This document shows positions 16,293-23,414 of a stretch of 26,209 nucleotides of DNA, piece by piece. This DNA is from JAJYVH01 sp964548595. GTDB lineage: Archaea > Micrarchaeota > Micrarchaeia > Micrarchaeales > CABMGC01. The position numbers and the translations under genes are program-made. The stretch lies in the NCBI GenBank assembly GCA_964548595.1, contig CAZJQO010000011.1, forward strand, positions 1 through 26,209, written 5' to 3'. The first letter of the stretch is position 1. Every line of letters starts with the position of its first letter. The notes beneath the pieces were generated by a model. It was not told the DNA's origin and did no database searches. It saw only the letters and a list, made by a program, of their open reading frames with translations.

Positions 16293-16583
16293 GTGGTGGA
16301 TTTGGTGGGTGCAAAACAGAACGTAAAAAGAAAGGCATCGAACGAGAGCTTCATACTGGTAAGGCCAGCGCAGCCTCTGGATTCAGACAGCGTAGCGAAA
16401 GCGATAGCTGCCTGCAGGGGCGTAAGGAGGGTGTTTTTCACTAGCGGAGACTACGGCTTCGTGGTGCACACCAGCAGCTGCAGCAAGTACGCCCCAGAGG
16501 CGGTGCATACGGCTGTTGCAAAAGCATCGCACGGCTCCGAATCGACACTGATAAAAGGGCATTACGTGTATTCTATTCTGTGA
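16293..16583 (+). CDS. Stand-alone Lrp/AsnC ligand-binding (RAM) domain protein
   Basis: The product is at most 96 aa. The start is uncertain among GTG 16293, GTG 16296, TTG 16302 and GTG 16305; the domain begins near SFILVRP (residue about 19). The pattern is that of a RAM domain: strand (FILVRP), helix (SVAKAIAACRG), strand (VRRVFFTSG), the conserved DYGFVVHT turn-strand matching the usual GDYD, a helix with Val-Ala repeats, and a final strand (HYVYSIL). No helix-turn-helix is present, so it would act as a sensor or co-regulator, perhaps by pairing with full Lrp proteins such as the divergent one at 15030-16049. It lies directly after the candidate structured RNA. Confidence 0.65.
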   Translation: MVDLVGAKQNVKRKASNESFILVRPAQPLDSDSVAKAIAACRGVRRVFFTSGDYGFVVHTSSCSKYAPEAVHTAVAKASHGSESTLIKGHYVYSIL

Positions 16584-16600
16584 TCTCCAGGTGTGGATGA

Positions 16601-16759
16601 ATGGACAAGGGGCTTCTATACAAGTTCCTGGGCAAACGTGGCATGCACAACGCCATTGCGCCTATCAGGGACCCGAACGCAGGCAGGAAGGTAGCTTTCG
16701 TTCCTGAAGGCGAGAATGCGTGGCGCGTTGTGTGGGCCGACGAGATGGCAAAGAAGTAA
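16601..16759 (+). CDS. Small basic protein of 52 aa, function unknown
   Basis: ATG 16601 opens a 52-codon frame ending TAA at 16757-16759. Support for coding: codons match host usage (AGG, AAG, GGC), the gene sits 17 nt after the RAM gene on the same strand, and it stops two bases before the convergent rnp2 gene. The product starts MDKGLLYKFLGKRGMHNAIA, is basic in its first half, has a Pro-Asn-Ala-Gly turn, then strands KVAFVPE and WRVVWADEM. It has no cysteines. The family is not recognised. A competing frame from ATG 16597 is shorter (about 36 codons). Confidence 0.55.
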   Translation: MDKGLLYKFLGKRGMHNAIAPIRDPNAGRKVAFVPEGENAWRVVWADEMAKK

Positions 16760-16761
16760 GC

Positions 16762-17100
16762 CTATCCCTTTCCTGTTCCTGCTATCCTCGCGTAAGTATC
16801 TTTGAGGCTCTTTATGGTGCCTGATGCGCGTATCGTGCGCAGTCCGACCCGCCTGTCATCCAGTTTTTTGACGAATGCGAGCGCAAGCGTAATGCCCTGC
16901 TCGTAGCCCCTGTTGAGGCCGAGTATGAAGAAAGTGTCGCTCATCTGTGACGCTATTCGCACGTTGGCCCTGAAGTACTCAAGCTCTCCCATGAACTTAG
17001 CGAGCTCGCGCGCCAGTGCGTCCTCCACTGCCCTGCTCTGCAGATCGAGCGGCGCTGTGCTTTCTACCATAAGGTAGCGAAGCTTCCTCCTGTAAATCAT
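16762..17100 (-). CDS. rnp2: RNase P protein component 2 (Pop5)
   Basis: A 112-residue protein from ATG 17100, which overlaps the rnp3 stop (ATGA); the longer open frame upstream is antisense noise. It shows the Pop5/Rpp14 pattern: an N-terminal RRKLRYLMVES strand, a helical section LARELAKFMGELEYFRANVRI, then NRGYEQGITLALAFVKKLDDRRVGLRTI and SGTIKSLKDTY, the conserved C-terminal motif. Pop5 pairs with Rpp30 and binds the catalytic domain of RNase P RNA, which removes tRNA 5' leaders. It lies immediately after rnp3, an arrangement seen in the archaeal exosome superoperon. Confidence 0.87.
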   Translation of the reverse strand: MIYRRKLRYLMVESTAPLDLQSRAVEDALARELAKFMGELEYFRANVRIASQMSDTFFILGLNRGYEQGITLALAFVKKLDDRRVGLRTIRASGTIKSLKDTYARIAGTGKG

Positions 17101-17612
17101 AGCGCGCCACCCATGACTTCCAACGCCCGCTGCGCCGCCTTCCTGCCCATCCCGAGCAGCCCGCCCACAGCCAGCAGCTGCTGTGCAGACATCAGGCACT
17201 CGTTGCTTCCCGCCATGCTTGCGAGTGACACAGGCGCGCGGTGCAGCATAGCTTCCCTGACTGTGCTTTTGGCCTTGCGCAGCTGCGTGCTCCTCTCCCT
17301 TTCCGGTGCGCACGTCAGCGCAGCAACAGGTATAAGCAGCGGCTTTCCTATCTCTTTCAGCATCTCAAGTTCCTTCCCGCTGGGGCTACGCCCCTCCACC
17401 AACGCAGCCACCACGTCATTGCGCCTTATCCCCTTTGCCAACGTGTCTGCGTTCCTGCCTGCTATTATCTTCTTTGTGCCGTCCTGCTTCGAGGCCGCAT
17501 CGTCTAGCAGCTCCACGTCGCTGCCAAGGCTGTAGATGCGTCTGAAGCCGAGCCTTTCCGCCACCTCTTTTTCAGCACCTTCGGGGGCCGAGGCGATGTC
17601 GAAGTACGCCAT
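17097..17612 (-). CDS. rnp3: RNase P protein component 3 (Rpp30)
   Basis: ATG 17612 gives 171 residues starting MAYFDIAS, the first strand of the TIM-barrel fold. Rpp30-like signals are IIAGRNADTLAKGIRRNDVVAALVEG in the middle and the C-terminal APVSLASMAGSNECLMSAQQLLAVGGLLGMGRKAAQRAL, which matches the family's Ser-rich strand, 'lrs' helix and Gly-Met turn. The protein is shorter than many archaeal Rpp30 homologues (usually above 200 aa), so some barrel elements may be trimmed. It precedes rnp2 with an ATGA overlap and follows orc1/cdc6 with a 4-nt gap. Identification rests on motifs plus the Pop5 neighbour. Confidence 0.78.
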   Translation of the reverse strand: MAYFDIASAPEGAEKEVAERLGFRRIYSLGSDVELLDDAASKQDGTKKIIAGRNADTLAKGIRRNDVVAALVEGRSPSGKELEMLKEIGKPLLIPVAALTCAPERERSTQLRKAKSTVREAMLHRAPVSLASMAGSNECLMSAQQLLAVGGLLGMGRKAAQRALEVMGGAL

Positions 17613-17616
17613 GCGC

Positions 17617-18846
17617 TCAGGCCTTCTCTTCGCCGCCTGTGCCCTTCGCCTCGCTCTCTGCAAACAGGCTCTTCTCTATCGTTTCCTTTATCTTGTCAGC
17701 TGCGTAAGCGAGCTTTATCAGTTTCGTGTGCCCCCTTATCCCCTTGCCCGACTCGTATGTGTCTATGAGCCCCTGCATCTCCAAATCAGAGATGTACTTC
17801 CTGTACCACCTGCTGCTCTTCGGCTCCTTGCTCAGCGAGTTTGCTATGCCTGTGTATTTGTTGTACACCTCCCCGCTGAAAATATACGTGTCGTCGCCGT
17901 CAACCAGTTTCTTGTACCTGCTGCCCTGCAGCGAGAGCAGAGAAATCGCGTAAAGGACGAGCTTCTGGTGCTCAGGAAGCGTCGCTATAACTTCATACGC
18001 TATTTCCTCCTCTGCGTCCTTCTCCGCCTTCATCACTTCCTGCTCGCTCATCTTGCTCTTGCCCTCCTCCTCGGCCAGCTCCCCGGCCCTTGAGAGTATC
18101 TTCAGCGCAAGCCTCGCATCCCCGCTCTCCTTCGCGGCCATGGCTGCGACCAGGTTGAGCACGTCCTCGCCCACCACGCCATGCCTGAAGCCGTTGGCCG
18201 CCCTGTCCTTGACTATGGCCGCAAGCTCTGTCGAATTGTACGGAGGGAAGACGAGCTCGTGTTCGTAGAGCGTAGACAGGCTTCTAGGGTCAAGCAGCTC
18301 CTTGAAGTCTATCCTGTTGCTTATGCCCACTATGGTTATGCCTCCGGAGCGTATGTCGCTGTTGGCCCTTGTGAGCGTGTAAACGAGGTCGTCGAGATCC
18401 TTGACCATGTCTATCTCATCGAGCACAGCAACGAGCACCTTGCCGTCCTCTTCTATCCAGTTTATTATCTTCTCGTATATCTCCACGAGCCCGTAGCCGC
18501 GCTTCGCGAGGAAAGGCAGGTGGTCGCTTATTATCTTGCTCAGCACCCTATACCTTGAGCTGTAGATCCTGCAGTTTATGTATGAGATCTTGACCTTTGC
18601 CACAGGCAGCGTCTTCACCTCCTCGATGACGTGCCTCATGCACGAGGTCTTGCCCGTTCCGGTCTTTCCGTAGATGAATATGTTCCTGCCGCGCTCTCCC
18701 TTCAGCGACGGCGCCAGCGCCTTTACTATGCTCTCTATCTGCCTGTCCCTGTAGAGCAGGTTCTGCGGCAGGTAGTGCGGGGAGAGGACTTCCCGGTTAG
18801 CGAATATCTTGGATTCCTTGAAAAGAGATGCAAACTTTTCGTCCAT
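17617..18846 (-). CDS. cdc6: Orc1/Cdc6 replication initiator
   Basis: A 409-residue AAA+ ATPase. Start at ATG 18846, which forms a TGATG junction with the mrp-like gene. Motifs: an N-terminal segment ending LSPHYLPQNLLYRDRQIESI, Walker A GKTGTGKT (60-67), Walker B VLDEID (141-146), sensor 1 at VGISNR, arginine-rich SLSTLYEHELVFPPY, sensor 2 GDARLALKIL, and a C-terminal winged helix containing LQGSRYKKL and SSRWYRKYISDLEMQGLI. Orc1/Cdc6 binds origin repeats and loads MCM. Its operon begins next to a non-coding region with inverted repeats (19683-19844), where an origin could lie, since origins often lie next to orc1/cdc6 genes. Confidence 0.93.
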   Translation of the reverse strand: MDEKFASLFKESKIFANREVLSPHYLPQNLLYRDRQIESIVKALAPSLKGERGRNIFIYGKTGTGKTSCMRHVIEEVKTLPVAKVKISYINCRIYSSRYRVLSKIISDHLPFLAKRGYGLVEIYEKIINWIEEDGKVLVAVLDEIDMVKDLDDLVYTLTRANSDIRSGGITIVGISNRIDFKELLDPRSLSTLYEHELVFPPYNSTELAAIVKDRAANGFRHGVVGEDVLNLVAAMAAKESGDARLALKILSRAGELAEEEGKSKMSEQEVMKAEKDAEEEIAYEVIATLPEHQKLVLYAISLLSLQGSRYKKLVDGDDTYIFSGEVYNKYTGIANSLSKEPKSSRWYRKYISDLEMQGLIDTYESGKGIRGHTKLIKLAYAADKIKETIEKSLFAESEAKGTGGEEKA

Positions 18847-19682
18847 CACGGTCCCCCGCTAACCAATCTCTTTGCTATGCTTATAAACTCTTCTTTTATC
18901 TCGCTGTTTCCCGACACTGCGGCGACTCCTTGGTCGCTGTATTCGTCGAATTTGCTGTTCGCTTTCACGGTGCCCAGCACACCGCAGTGCAGCGCGTCCG
19001 CAACCGTCTTCGCGCCCGTGGGAGTGCCGCTTGACATGTTCTCCACCACGCCCAGTATCGCGACCCCCAACCTCTTGGCCATGAGTCCCGACCTTACGGC
19101 GTTTATGGCAGCGATCTGCTGCGGCGTCGTCACTATTATGAAGCCGTCCATATCAAGCAGCTGCATTATCGAGAGGTTCGAGTCGCTGGTTCCCGGGCTG
19201 CAGTCCAGTATCAGGTAATCCAGCTCTCCCCACTCGGTGGCTTCCAGGAACTCGCTGATCATCTTGGCCACCATGGGCCCGCGCCATATTATTGGCTTCT
19301 TCGCTTCGTCAACGAACATAGCTGTTGATATGACCTTTACCCCGTCCTTCAGTATTGGCTTGAGTGGATACTCGGGCTCGCCAGCCTCCTTTATGCCCAA
19401 GAACAGATGCAGGTTCGGGCAGTCTATGTCAGCGTCTAGCAGGCCCACCCTGTAGCCCATCTCCTTCAGCACAAAGGCAAGGTTTACGGCTATTGTGGTC
19501 TTGCCGACGCCGCCCTTTGCGCTGTAAACGCCTATCCTGTGCTTCACACCAGCGAGTGCCCGCTTCACGTGCTCCCGCTGTTTCACCACGTTTAGTATCG
19601 ATGGGTGTACAACGTTGACTGTGGCGTTGCCTATCTTTGCGGTTGCTACTTCTTTCTCATCCGGCATCGAATCTGCAAACAT
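18846..19682 (-). CDS. Mrp/NBP35-family P-loop ATPase lacking the CxxC motif
   Basis: The product is 278 aa from ATG 19682; a TATA-like element centred near 19703 would favour the next ATG at 19667. The deviant Walker A KGGVGKTT (56-63), DADIDCPN (83-90), LDCSPGTSD (159-167) and the ENMS strand (214-217) identify the Mrp/ApbC branch of the ParA/MinD superfamily. The usual cysteine pair after ENMS, which holds a bridging Fe-S cluster in Mrp proteins, is missing: the segment reads ENMSSGTPTG and only three unpaired cysteines occur in the chain. So Fe-S carrier activity is doubtful. It is the first gene of an operon with orc1/cdc6, which leaves a role in replication or partition open. Confidence 0.85.
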   Translation of the reverse strand: MFADSMPDEKEVATAKIGNATVNVVHPSILNVVKQREHVKRALAGVKHRIGVYSAKGGVGKTTIAVNLAFVLKEMGYRVGLLDADIDCPNLHLFLGIKEAGEPEYPLKPILKDGVKVISTAMFVDEAKKPIIWRGPMVAKMISEFLEATEWGELDYLILDCSPGTSDSNLSIMQLLDMDGFIIVTTPQQIAAINAVRSGLMAKRLGVAILGVVENMSSGTPTGAKTVADALHCGVLGTVKANSKFDEYSDQGVAAVSGNSEIKEEFISIAKRLVSGGP

Positions 19683-19700
19683 AAGTCTGTCTTAAGAAAA

Positions 19701-19707
19701 TATAATA
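19701..19707 (-). promoter_or_regulatory. TATA-like element for the mrp-cdc6-rnp3-rnp2 operon
   Basis: TATAATA on the plus strand (TATTATA on minus) lies about 20 nt before the ATG at 19682 and about 35 nt before the ATG at 19667. Standard spacing supports the later start codon. Confidence 0.4.
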
Positions 19708-19712
19708 CTGCC

Positions 19713-19751
19713 TGGTTGGAAAGCGCATTACGTGCCTACCTTTTCCAACCA
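19713..19751. repeat. 10-bp inverted repeat in the divergent region upstream of the cdc6 operon
   Basis: TGGTTGGAAA (19713-19722) is exactly mirrored by TTTCCAACCA (19742-19751), separated by 19 bases. The halves contain TGGAAA/TTTCCA, a core also present in many archaeal origin recognition boxes, but the G-rich extension of those boxes is absent. It lies between the divergent operons for mrp-cdc6 and psmA, beside AT-rich DNA at 19760-19800. Confidence 0.55.
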
Positions 19752-19769
19752 TGCCGTCAAAAGCAAACC

Positions 19770-19778
19770 TATTTAATA
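19770..19778 (+). promoter_or_regulatory. TATA box for the proteasome/exosome superoperon
   Basis: TATTTAATA with an expected start near 19800, leaving a leader of about 45 nt that holds the GGTGG ribosome-binding site at 19836-19840. A second AT-rich element at 19824-19834 is too close to the start codon. Confidence 0.45.
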
Positions 19779-19844
19779 ACAAACCGCCAATAACTAGATT
19801 GCTTTTACGTTTCAGAGAGAAGAATACTATTTATCGGTGGAATT

Positions 19845-20540
19845 GTGTATCCAAACATACAAGCGTATGATAGGGGTGTAATGTTCAACCCCGACGGCAG
19901 GCTTTTCCAGGTGGAGTACGCCAAGTCGGCTGTGACAAGGGGCGCGGCTGTGGTCGGCATGATTACGAAGGAAGGGGTCGCATTCGTAGCTCACAAGAAC
20001 GTTGACGAGCCGCTGGTTGTGCCTACGAGCCTGCAGAAAGTGTTCAGGATAGATTCACACATAGGCGCAGCCTACAGCGGCATAATAGCAGACGGCCTGC
20101 ATCTCGTGGAAGAGGCCAGGTCGGCAGCGCAGAGCCACAGGCTCGTGTACAATGAGGTCAAGTCCGTGGAGTCGATAGCAAAGGAGCTGTCATCGTACAT
20201 GCTGCAGGCTACTTTCTATGGGGGCGTGAGGCCATACGGTGTTTCGCTGCTCCTTGGCGGCATAGACACGGGCAGCAAGCTCTTCGAAGTAGATCCCGCA
20301 GCTTCGCTGCTGGGCTACAAGGCCGATGCGATAGGCGCTGGAAAGAAGATAGCCACCGACATACTTAACAAGGAGTACAAGGACATGATGAGCACCGACG
20401 AAGCGATAAAGCTCGGTGTCAAGATATTGAACAAGATAAATGAGGGCAAGCTGACCAACGACCGTGTGGACATAGGCTACATAGAAGCTGGCAGCGAGTT
20501 CACGGTGCTTTCGGAGCAAGAGACGTCGAAATATTTCTGA
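19845..20540 (+). CDS. psmA: Proteasome subunit alpha
   Basis: A 231-residue protein starting at GTG 19845, with GGTGG 4 nt upstream. The N-terminal signature YDRGVMFNPDGRLFQVEYA, which gates the 20S entrance, is complete. Further conserved parts are GAAYSGIIADGLHLVEEAR, GGVRPYGVSLLLGGID and GYKADAIGAGKK. The alpha ring has no catalytic threonine and forms the outer heptameric rings; the chain ends SKYF. It is the first gene of a plus-strand superoperon with sdo1 and the exosome genes, a linkage conserved in many archaea. No beta subunit is in the window. Confidence 0.96.
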   Translation: MYPNIQAYDRGVMFNPDGRLFQVEYAKSAVTRGAAVVGMITKEGVAFVAHKNVDEPLVVPTSLQKVFRIDSHIGAAYSGIIADGLHLVEEARSAAQSHRLVYNEVKSVESIAKELSSYMLQATFYGGVRPYGVSLLLGGIDTGSKLFEVDPAASLLGYKADAIGAGKKIATDILNKEYKDMMSTDEAIKLGVKILNKINEGKLTNDRVDIGYIEAGSEFTVLSEQETSKYF

Positions 20541-20553
20541 TTTGTGAGAGTTT

Positions 20554-21240
20554 ATGTCTAAGACAGTGATTGCCAAGTATACCGCACAGGGAGAAACCTT
20601 CGAAATCCTCGTGGATTCGGACAAGGCCTATGCGTACATAACGGGCAAGCTCCAGGATCCGCTCTCCGCGCTGGAAGTCGAGGACGTATTCAAGGATGCA
20701 AACAAGGGAGACAGGCAGAGCCAGGACAAGCTGAAGAAAGTGTTCAACACAGAGGACCTTGGCAAGATAGCGGGCATGATACTGAAGAACGGCAACGTGC
20801 CGCTAACTACTGAGCAGCGCAGCAAGATGCTTGATGAGAAGAGGAAACAGATAATAAACATAATAGCCACCAACGCGATAGATCCAAGGACGAACGCGCC
20901 GCATCCCCCAGCGCGAATAGAGAACGCGATGAAAGAGGCCAGGGTAAACATAGACCCGTTCAAGCCGGCTACGGAGCAGGTAGACGCCATAGTGAAGAAG
21001 CTGAGCGCGCAGCTGCCGCTGAAGTTTTCAGTAGTAAGGATGGAGGTCACGATACCGGTGCAGTACGCGAACAGGTGCTACAACCTGCTCAAGCAGTACG
21101 GGCTAAAAGCGGAGCGCTACCTCCAGGACGGATCACTCCAAGCCAATCTGGAATTTCCCGCCGGGCTGCAGAGTGAGTTCTTCGACAAGCTCAACGGAGC
21201 AACGAAGGGTTCTGCTGTTGCTAATATAACAAGTGTATAG
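20554..21240 (+). CDS. sdo1: Ribosome maturation protein SDO1/SBDS homologue
   Basis: A 228-residue protein with the three SBDS domains. The N-terminal FYSH-like domain (about 1-85) includes YTAQGETFEILVDSDKA and the conserved VEDVFKDANKGDRQS. The middle helical domain (about 86-165) includes GNVPLTTEQRSKMLDEKRKQIINIIATNAIDPRTN, followed by PHPPARIENAM. The C-terminal ferredoxin-like domain begins at PLKFSVVRMEV. In eukaryotes the protein releases eIF6/Tif6 from the 60S subunit; archaeal orthologues are linked to 50S maturation. Start at ATG 20554 with GTGAGAG upstream. It is followed immediately by rrp4. Confidence 0.96.
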   Translation: MSKTVIAKYTAQGETFEILVDSDKAYAYITGKLQDPLSALEVEDVFKDANKGDRQSQDKLKKVFNTEDLGKIAGMILKNGNVPLTTEQRSKMLDEKRKQIINIIATNAIDPRTNAPHPPARIENAMKEARVNIDPFKPATEQVDAIVKKLSAQLPLKFSVVRMEVTIPVQYANRCYNLLKQYGLKAERYLQDGSLQANLEFPAGLQSEFFDKLNGATKGSAVANITSV

Positions 21241-21241
21241 T

Positions 21242-21916
21242 ATGAGGACAATACTGCCAGGAGACAAAATTTCAGACACGCCGATGCGCATAGAGAACGC
21301 GCTGGTAGAGGATGGCAAGACGTATGCGACTGTGATAGGTATGCTTGATGAGGAGAAGGGCACGTTCATACCGCTGGAGAGCGTGTGGTACCCGAGGGAG
21401 GGCGACTATGTAATAGGCATAGTGGAGAACGCGAAGAACAGGGTCTACACGATAGATCTCGAGTCGCCGTTCAAGGGGCTTGTGCTGCCGCCTCCGAGGC
21501 CGAGGTTCAGGGACATGAGGCAGGACCGCGGCGAGAGGCAGGAGGTGCTTGAGATAGGGGATATTGTGAGCGCCTTCGTGAGGGAGGTGAAGCGCGAGTC
21601 TGACCAGATAATACTCATACTCGACAGGCCAAGGAGGCTGATGGGCGGCAAGCTGGTTGAGGTAAGGCCTTCGAAGGTGCCCAGGGTACTGGGCAGAGCC
21701 AACACCATGCTGACGCAGCTCCAGGACATGACAAAGAGCACGATGCTTGTGGGGCTCAACGGCCTCGTATGGCTGAAGGGCGGCAACATACAGCTCGCGC
21801 AGAAGGCAATAGCGAAAATACAGGACGAGGCGCACGTGAGCGGGCTCACGGAGCGCATAAAGGAAATGCTTAACGCAAACAGCGCAAGTGGCGCAAGTGG
21901 CGCAAACGGTGCTTGA
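21242..21916 (+). CDS. rrp4: Exosome RNA-binding subunit Rrp4
   Basis: ATG 21242, one base after the sdo1 stop, gives 224 residues beginning MRTILPGDKI. The layout is an N-terminal domain (1-50), an S1 domain (about 55-130, containing GDIVSAFVREV and IILILDRP), and a KH domain (about 135-205) with the VGLNGLVWLKG signature. Rrp4 forms the cap on the exosome ring and feeds RNA into the pore. The last codons encode a repetitive Ser-Ala-Gly tail (a tandem GGCGCAAGT repeat at about 21884-21908) near the rrp41 start. A longer GTG start at 21233 is possible but overlaps sdo1. Confidence 0.95.
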   Translation: MRTILPGDKISDTPMRIENALVEDGKTYATVIGMLDEEKGTFIPLESVWYPREGDYVIGIVENAKNRVYTIDLESPFKGLVLPPPRPRFRDMRQDRGERQEVLEIGDIVSAFVREVKRESDQIILILDRPRRLMGGKLVEVRPSKVPRVLGRANTMLTQLQDMTKSTMLVGLNGLVWLKGGNIQLAQKAIAKIQDEAHVSGLTERIKEMLNANSASGASGANGA

Positions 21917-21917
21917 T

Positions 21918-22628
21918 ATGGCAGAAAAACCGGAACTGATAGTTGACGGGAAGAGGCTTGACAAACGCGGTTTCGACGAGCTCAGGCCGCTGAAGATAGA
22001 GGCAGGCATACTTAAGAACGCCGAAGGCTCGGCATACCTTGAGTGGGGCAACAACAAGGTGCTCGCAGCCGTGTACGGCCCGAAGGAGGCGCAGCCAAAG
22101 CACATCTCCGATCCTGACAGGGCGATAATAAAGTGCAGGTACCAGATGGCGCCGTTCTCATCGCTGGAGGAGCACAGCAGGAGCGGGCCAAACAGGCGCG
22201 CGATAGAGATATCTAAGGTGACAAAGGAGGTGTTTCAGAACGTGATACTGCTCGACCATTTCCCGGGCTGCGAGATAGACATATTCGTGGAGGTGCTTCA
22301 GAGCGACGGCGGCACAAGGGCGGCTGGCATAACTGCCGCTGCCGTAGCGCTGGCCAGCAGCGGCATACCTGTGCGCGACATACCCTATGCCGTATCGGTG
22401 GGCAGGGTGGGCGAGCACATGGTTCTGGACATAGACAAGCTAGAGGACAACTACTCCGACGCAGACATGCCTGTTGCAATAGCGCCCAGGAGCGGCGAAA
22501 TGCTTCTGCTGCAGATGGACGGTTCGCTTACAAAGGAGCAGGTTTCCGAAGGCCTTGAGATGGCGCGCAAAGCAGGCAAGACAATAACAAGGGTGCAGCG
22601 CGAGGCGCTAGAGGCAAAGTATAGGTGA
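21918..22628 (+). CDS. rrp41: Exosome catalytic subunit Rrp41
   Basis: A 236-residue RNase PH-fold protein. Start at ATG 21918, one base after the rrp4 stop. Diagnostic parts are RPLKIEAGILKNAEGSAYLEWGNNKVLAAVYGP, the phosphate/RNA-binding RR pair (93-94) in SGPNRRAIEIS, LQSDGGTRAAGITAA, and the metal-site region EDNYSDADMPVAI (Glu176 to Ile188) with Asp183 as the likely catalytic Asp. With Rrp42 it builds the hexameric ring that degrades RNA 3'-5' with phosphate. Its stop overlaps the rrp42 start (GTGA). Confidence 0.97.
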   Translation: MAEKPELIVDGKRLDKRGFDELRPLKIEAGILKNAEGSAYLEWGNNKVLAAVYGPKEAQPKHISDPDRAIIKCRYQMAPFSSLEEHSRSGPNRRAIEISKVTKEVFQNVILLDHFPGCEIDIFVEVLQSDGGTRAAGITAAAVALASSGIPVRDIPYAVSVGRVGEHMVLDIDKLEDNYSDADMPVAIAPRSGEMLLLQMDGSLTKEQVSEGLEMARKAGKTITRVQREALEAKYR

Positions 22629-23413
22629 GCATTGTGAAAGAACCAAACAGGGAATATGTGCTTGAGCTGCTCGGCAAGGGCACCAGGGAGCAGGAACGTG
22701 GCCAGTACGACTACAGGGAGATAAAGATAGCGCCAGGGGTCATACCCCACGCAGAGGGCTCGGCGCAGGTAGACATAGGCTCCACCAAGGTGCTTGCCGG
22801 AGTGAAGCTTGATATAGGCACGCCCATGCAGGACAAGCCCAACCAGGGCGCCCTCGCCACTTCTGCAGAGCTTCTGCCTCTTGCGGATCCGGATTACGAG
22901 ATGGGGCCGCCCAGCCCTGAGGCCATAGAGCTTGCCAGGGTTGTTGACAGGGGCATACGTGCTGCCGAAGTAGTGGACCTTGACGCTCTCTTCATAGAGA
23001 AGGACAAGGTATGGAGCGTCTATACCGACATATACGTGCTCAACTACGACGGCAATCTCTTCGACGCCTCTACGCTCGCAGCAACAACCGCGCTGCTTAG
23101 CGCGCGCATGCCCAGGATCGAGGGGGAGGAGATAATAAGGACAGGCTCCCTTGGCAAGCTGAAGACCAAGGGCATAGTGACTTCGTGCCTCTTTGCCAAG
23201 GTGAAGAAGAGGCTGCTGCTTGATCCCAACGCGAACGAGGAGAGCATAATGGACGCGAGGCTTACAATAGCAAACGACACGCAGGTGGTGCGCGCGATGC
23301 AGAAGGGGCTTAGCGGCTCGGTATCGTTCAAGGAGCTGGAGGAGATGGAGCAGGTGGCGTTCGAGAAATCGAAGGAGCTCAGGAGCGCTATAGCTAAGGC
23401 GCTGGGTGAATGA
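22625..23413 (+). CDS. rrp42: Exosome ring subunit Rrp42
   Basis: A 262-residue RNase PH-fold protein starting with GTG 22625, overlapping the rrp41 stop by four bases. Hallmarks are YDYREIKIAPGVIPHAEGSAQVDIGSTKVLAGVK, the GPPSPEAIELARVVDRGIR segment and WSVYTDIYVLNYDGNLFDASTLAATTALL. The catalytic Asp motif of Rrp41 is absent, as expected: Rrp42 is structural and contributes to RNA binding. It extends past 250 residues, as usual for this subunit. Confidence 0.97.
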   Translation: MSIVKEPNREYVLELLGKGTREQERGQYDYREIKIAPGVIPHAEGSAQVDIGSTKVLAGVKLDIGTPMQDKPNQGALATSAELLPLADPDYEMGPPSPEAIELARVVDRGIRAAEVVDLDALFIEKDKVWSVYTDIYVLNYDGNLFDASTLAATTALLSARMPRIEGEEIIRTGSLGKLKTKGIVTSCLFAKVKKRLLLDPNANEESIMDARLTIANDTQVVRAMQKGLSGSVSFKELEEMEQVAFEKSKELRSAIAKALGE

Positions 23414-23414
23414 T

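Noticed and set aside
17101..17313. N-terminal extension of Pop5 to 17313.
   Set aside because: It lies within rnp3 in another frame and lacks family similarity; ATG 17100 gives the normal Pop5 start.
21272..22105. 277-codon minus-strand frame opposite rrp4/rrp41, and a 326-codon one opposite rrp42 (22451-23431).
   Set aside because: Both are His/Leu/Arg-rich antisense shadows of clearly identified exosome genes.
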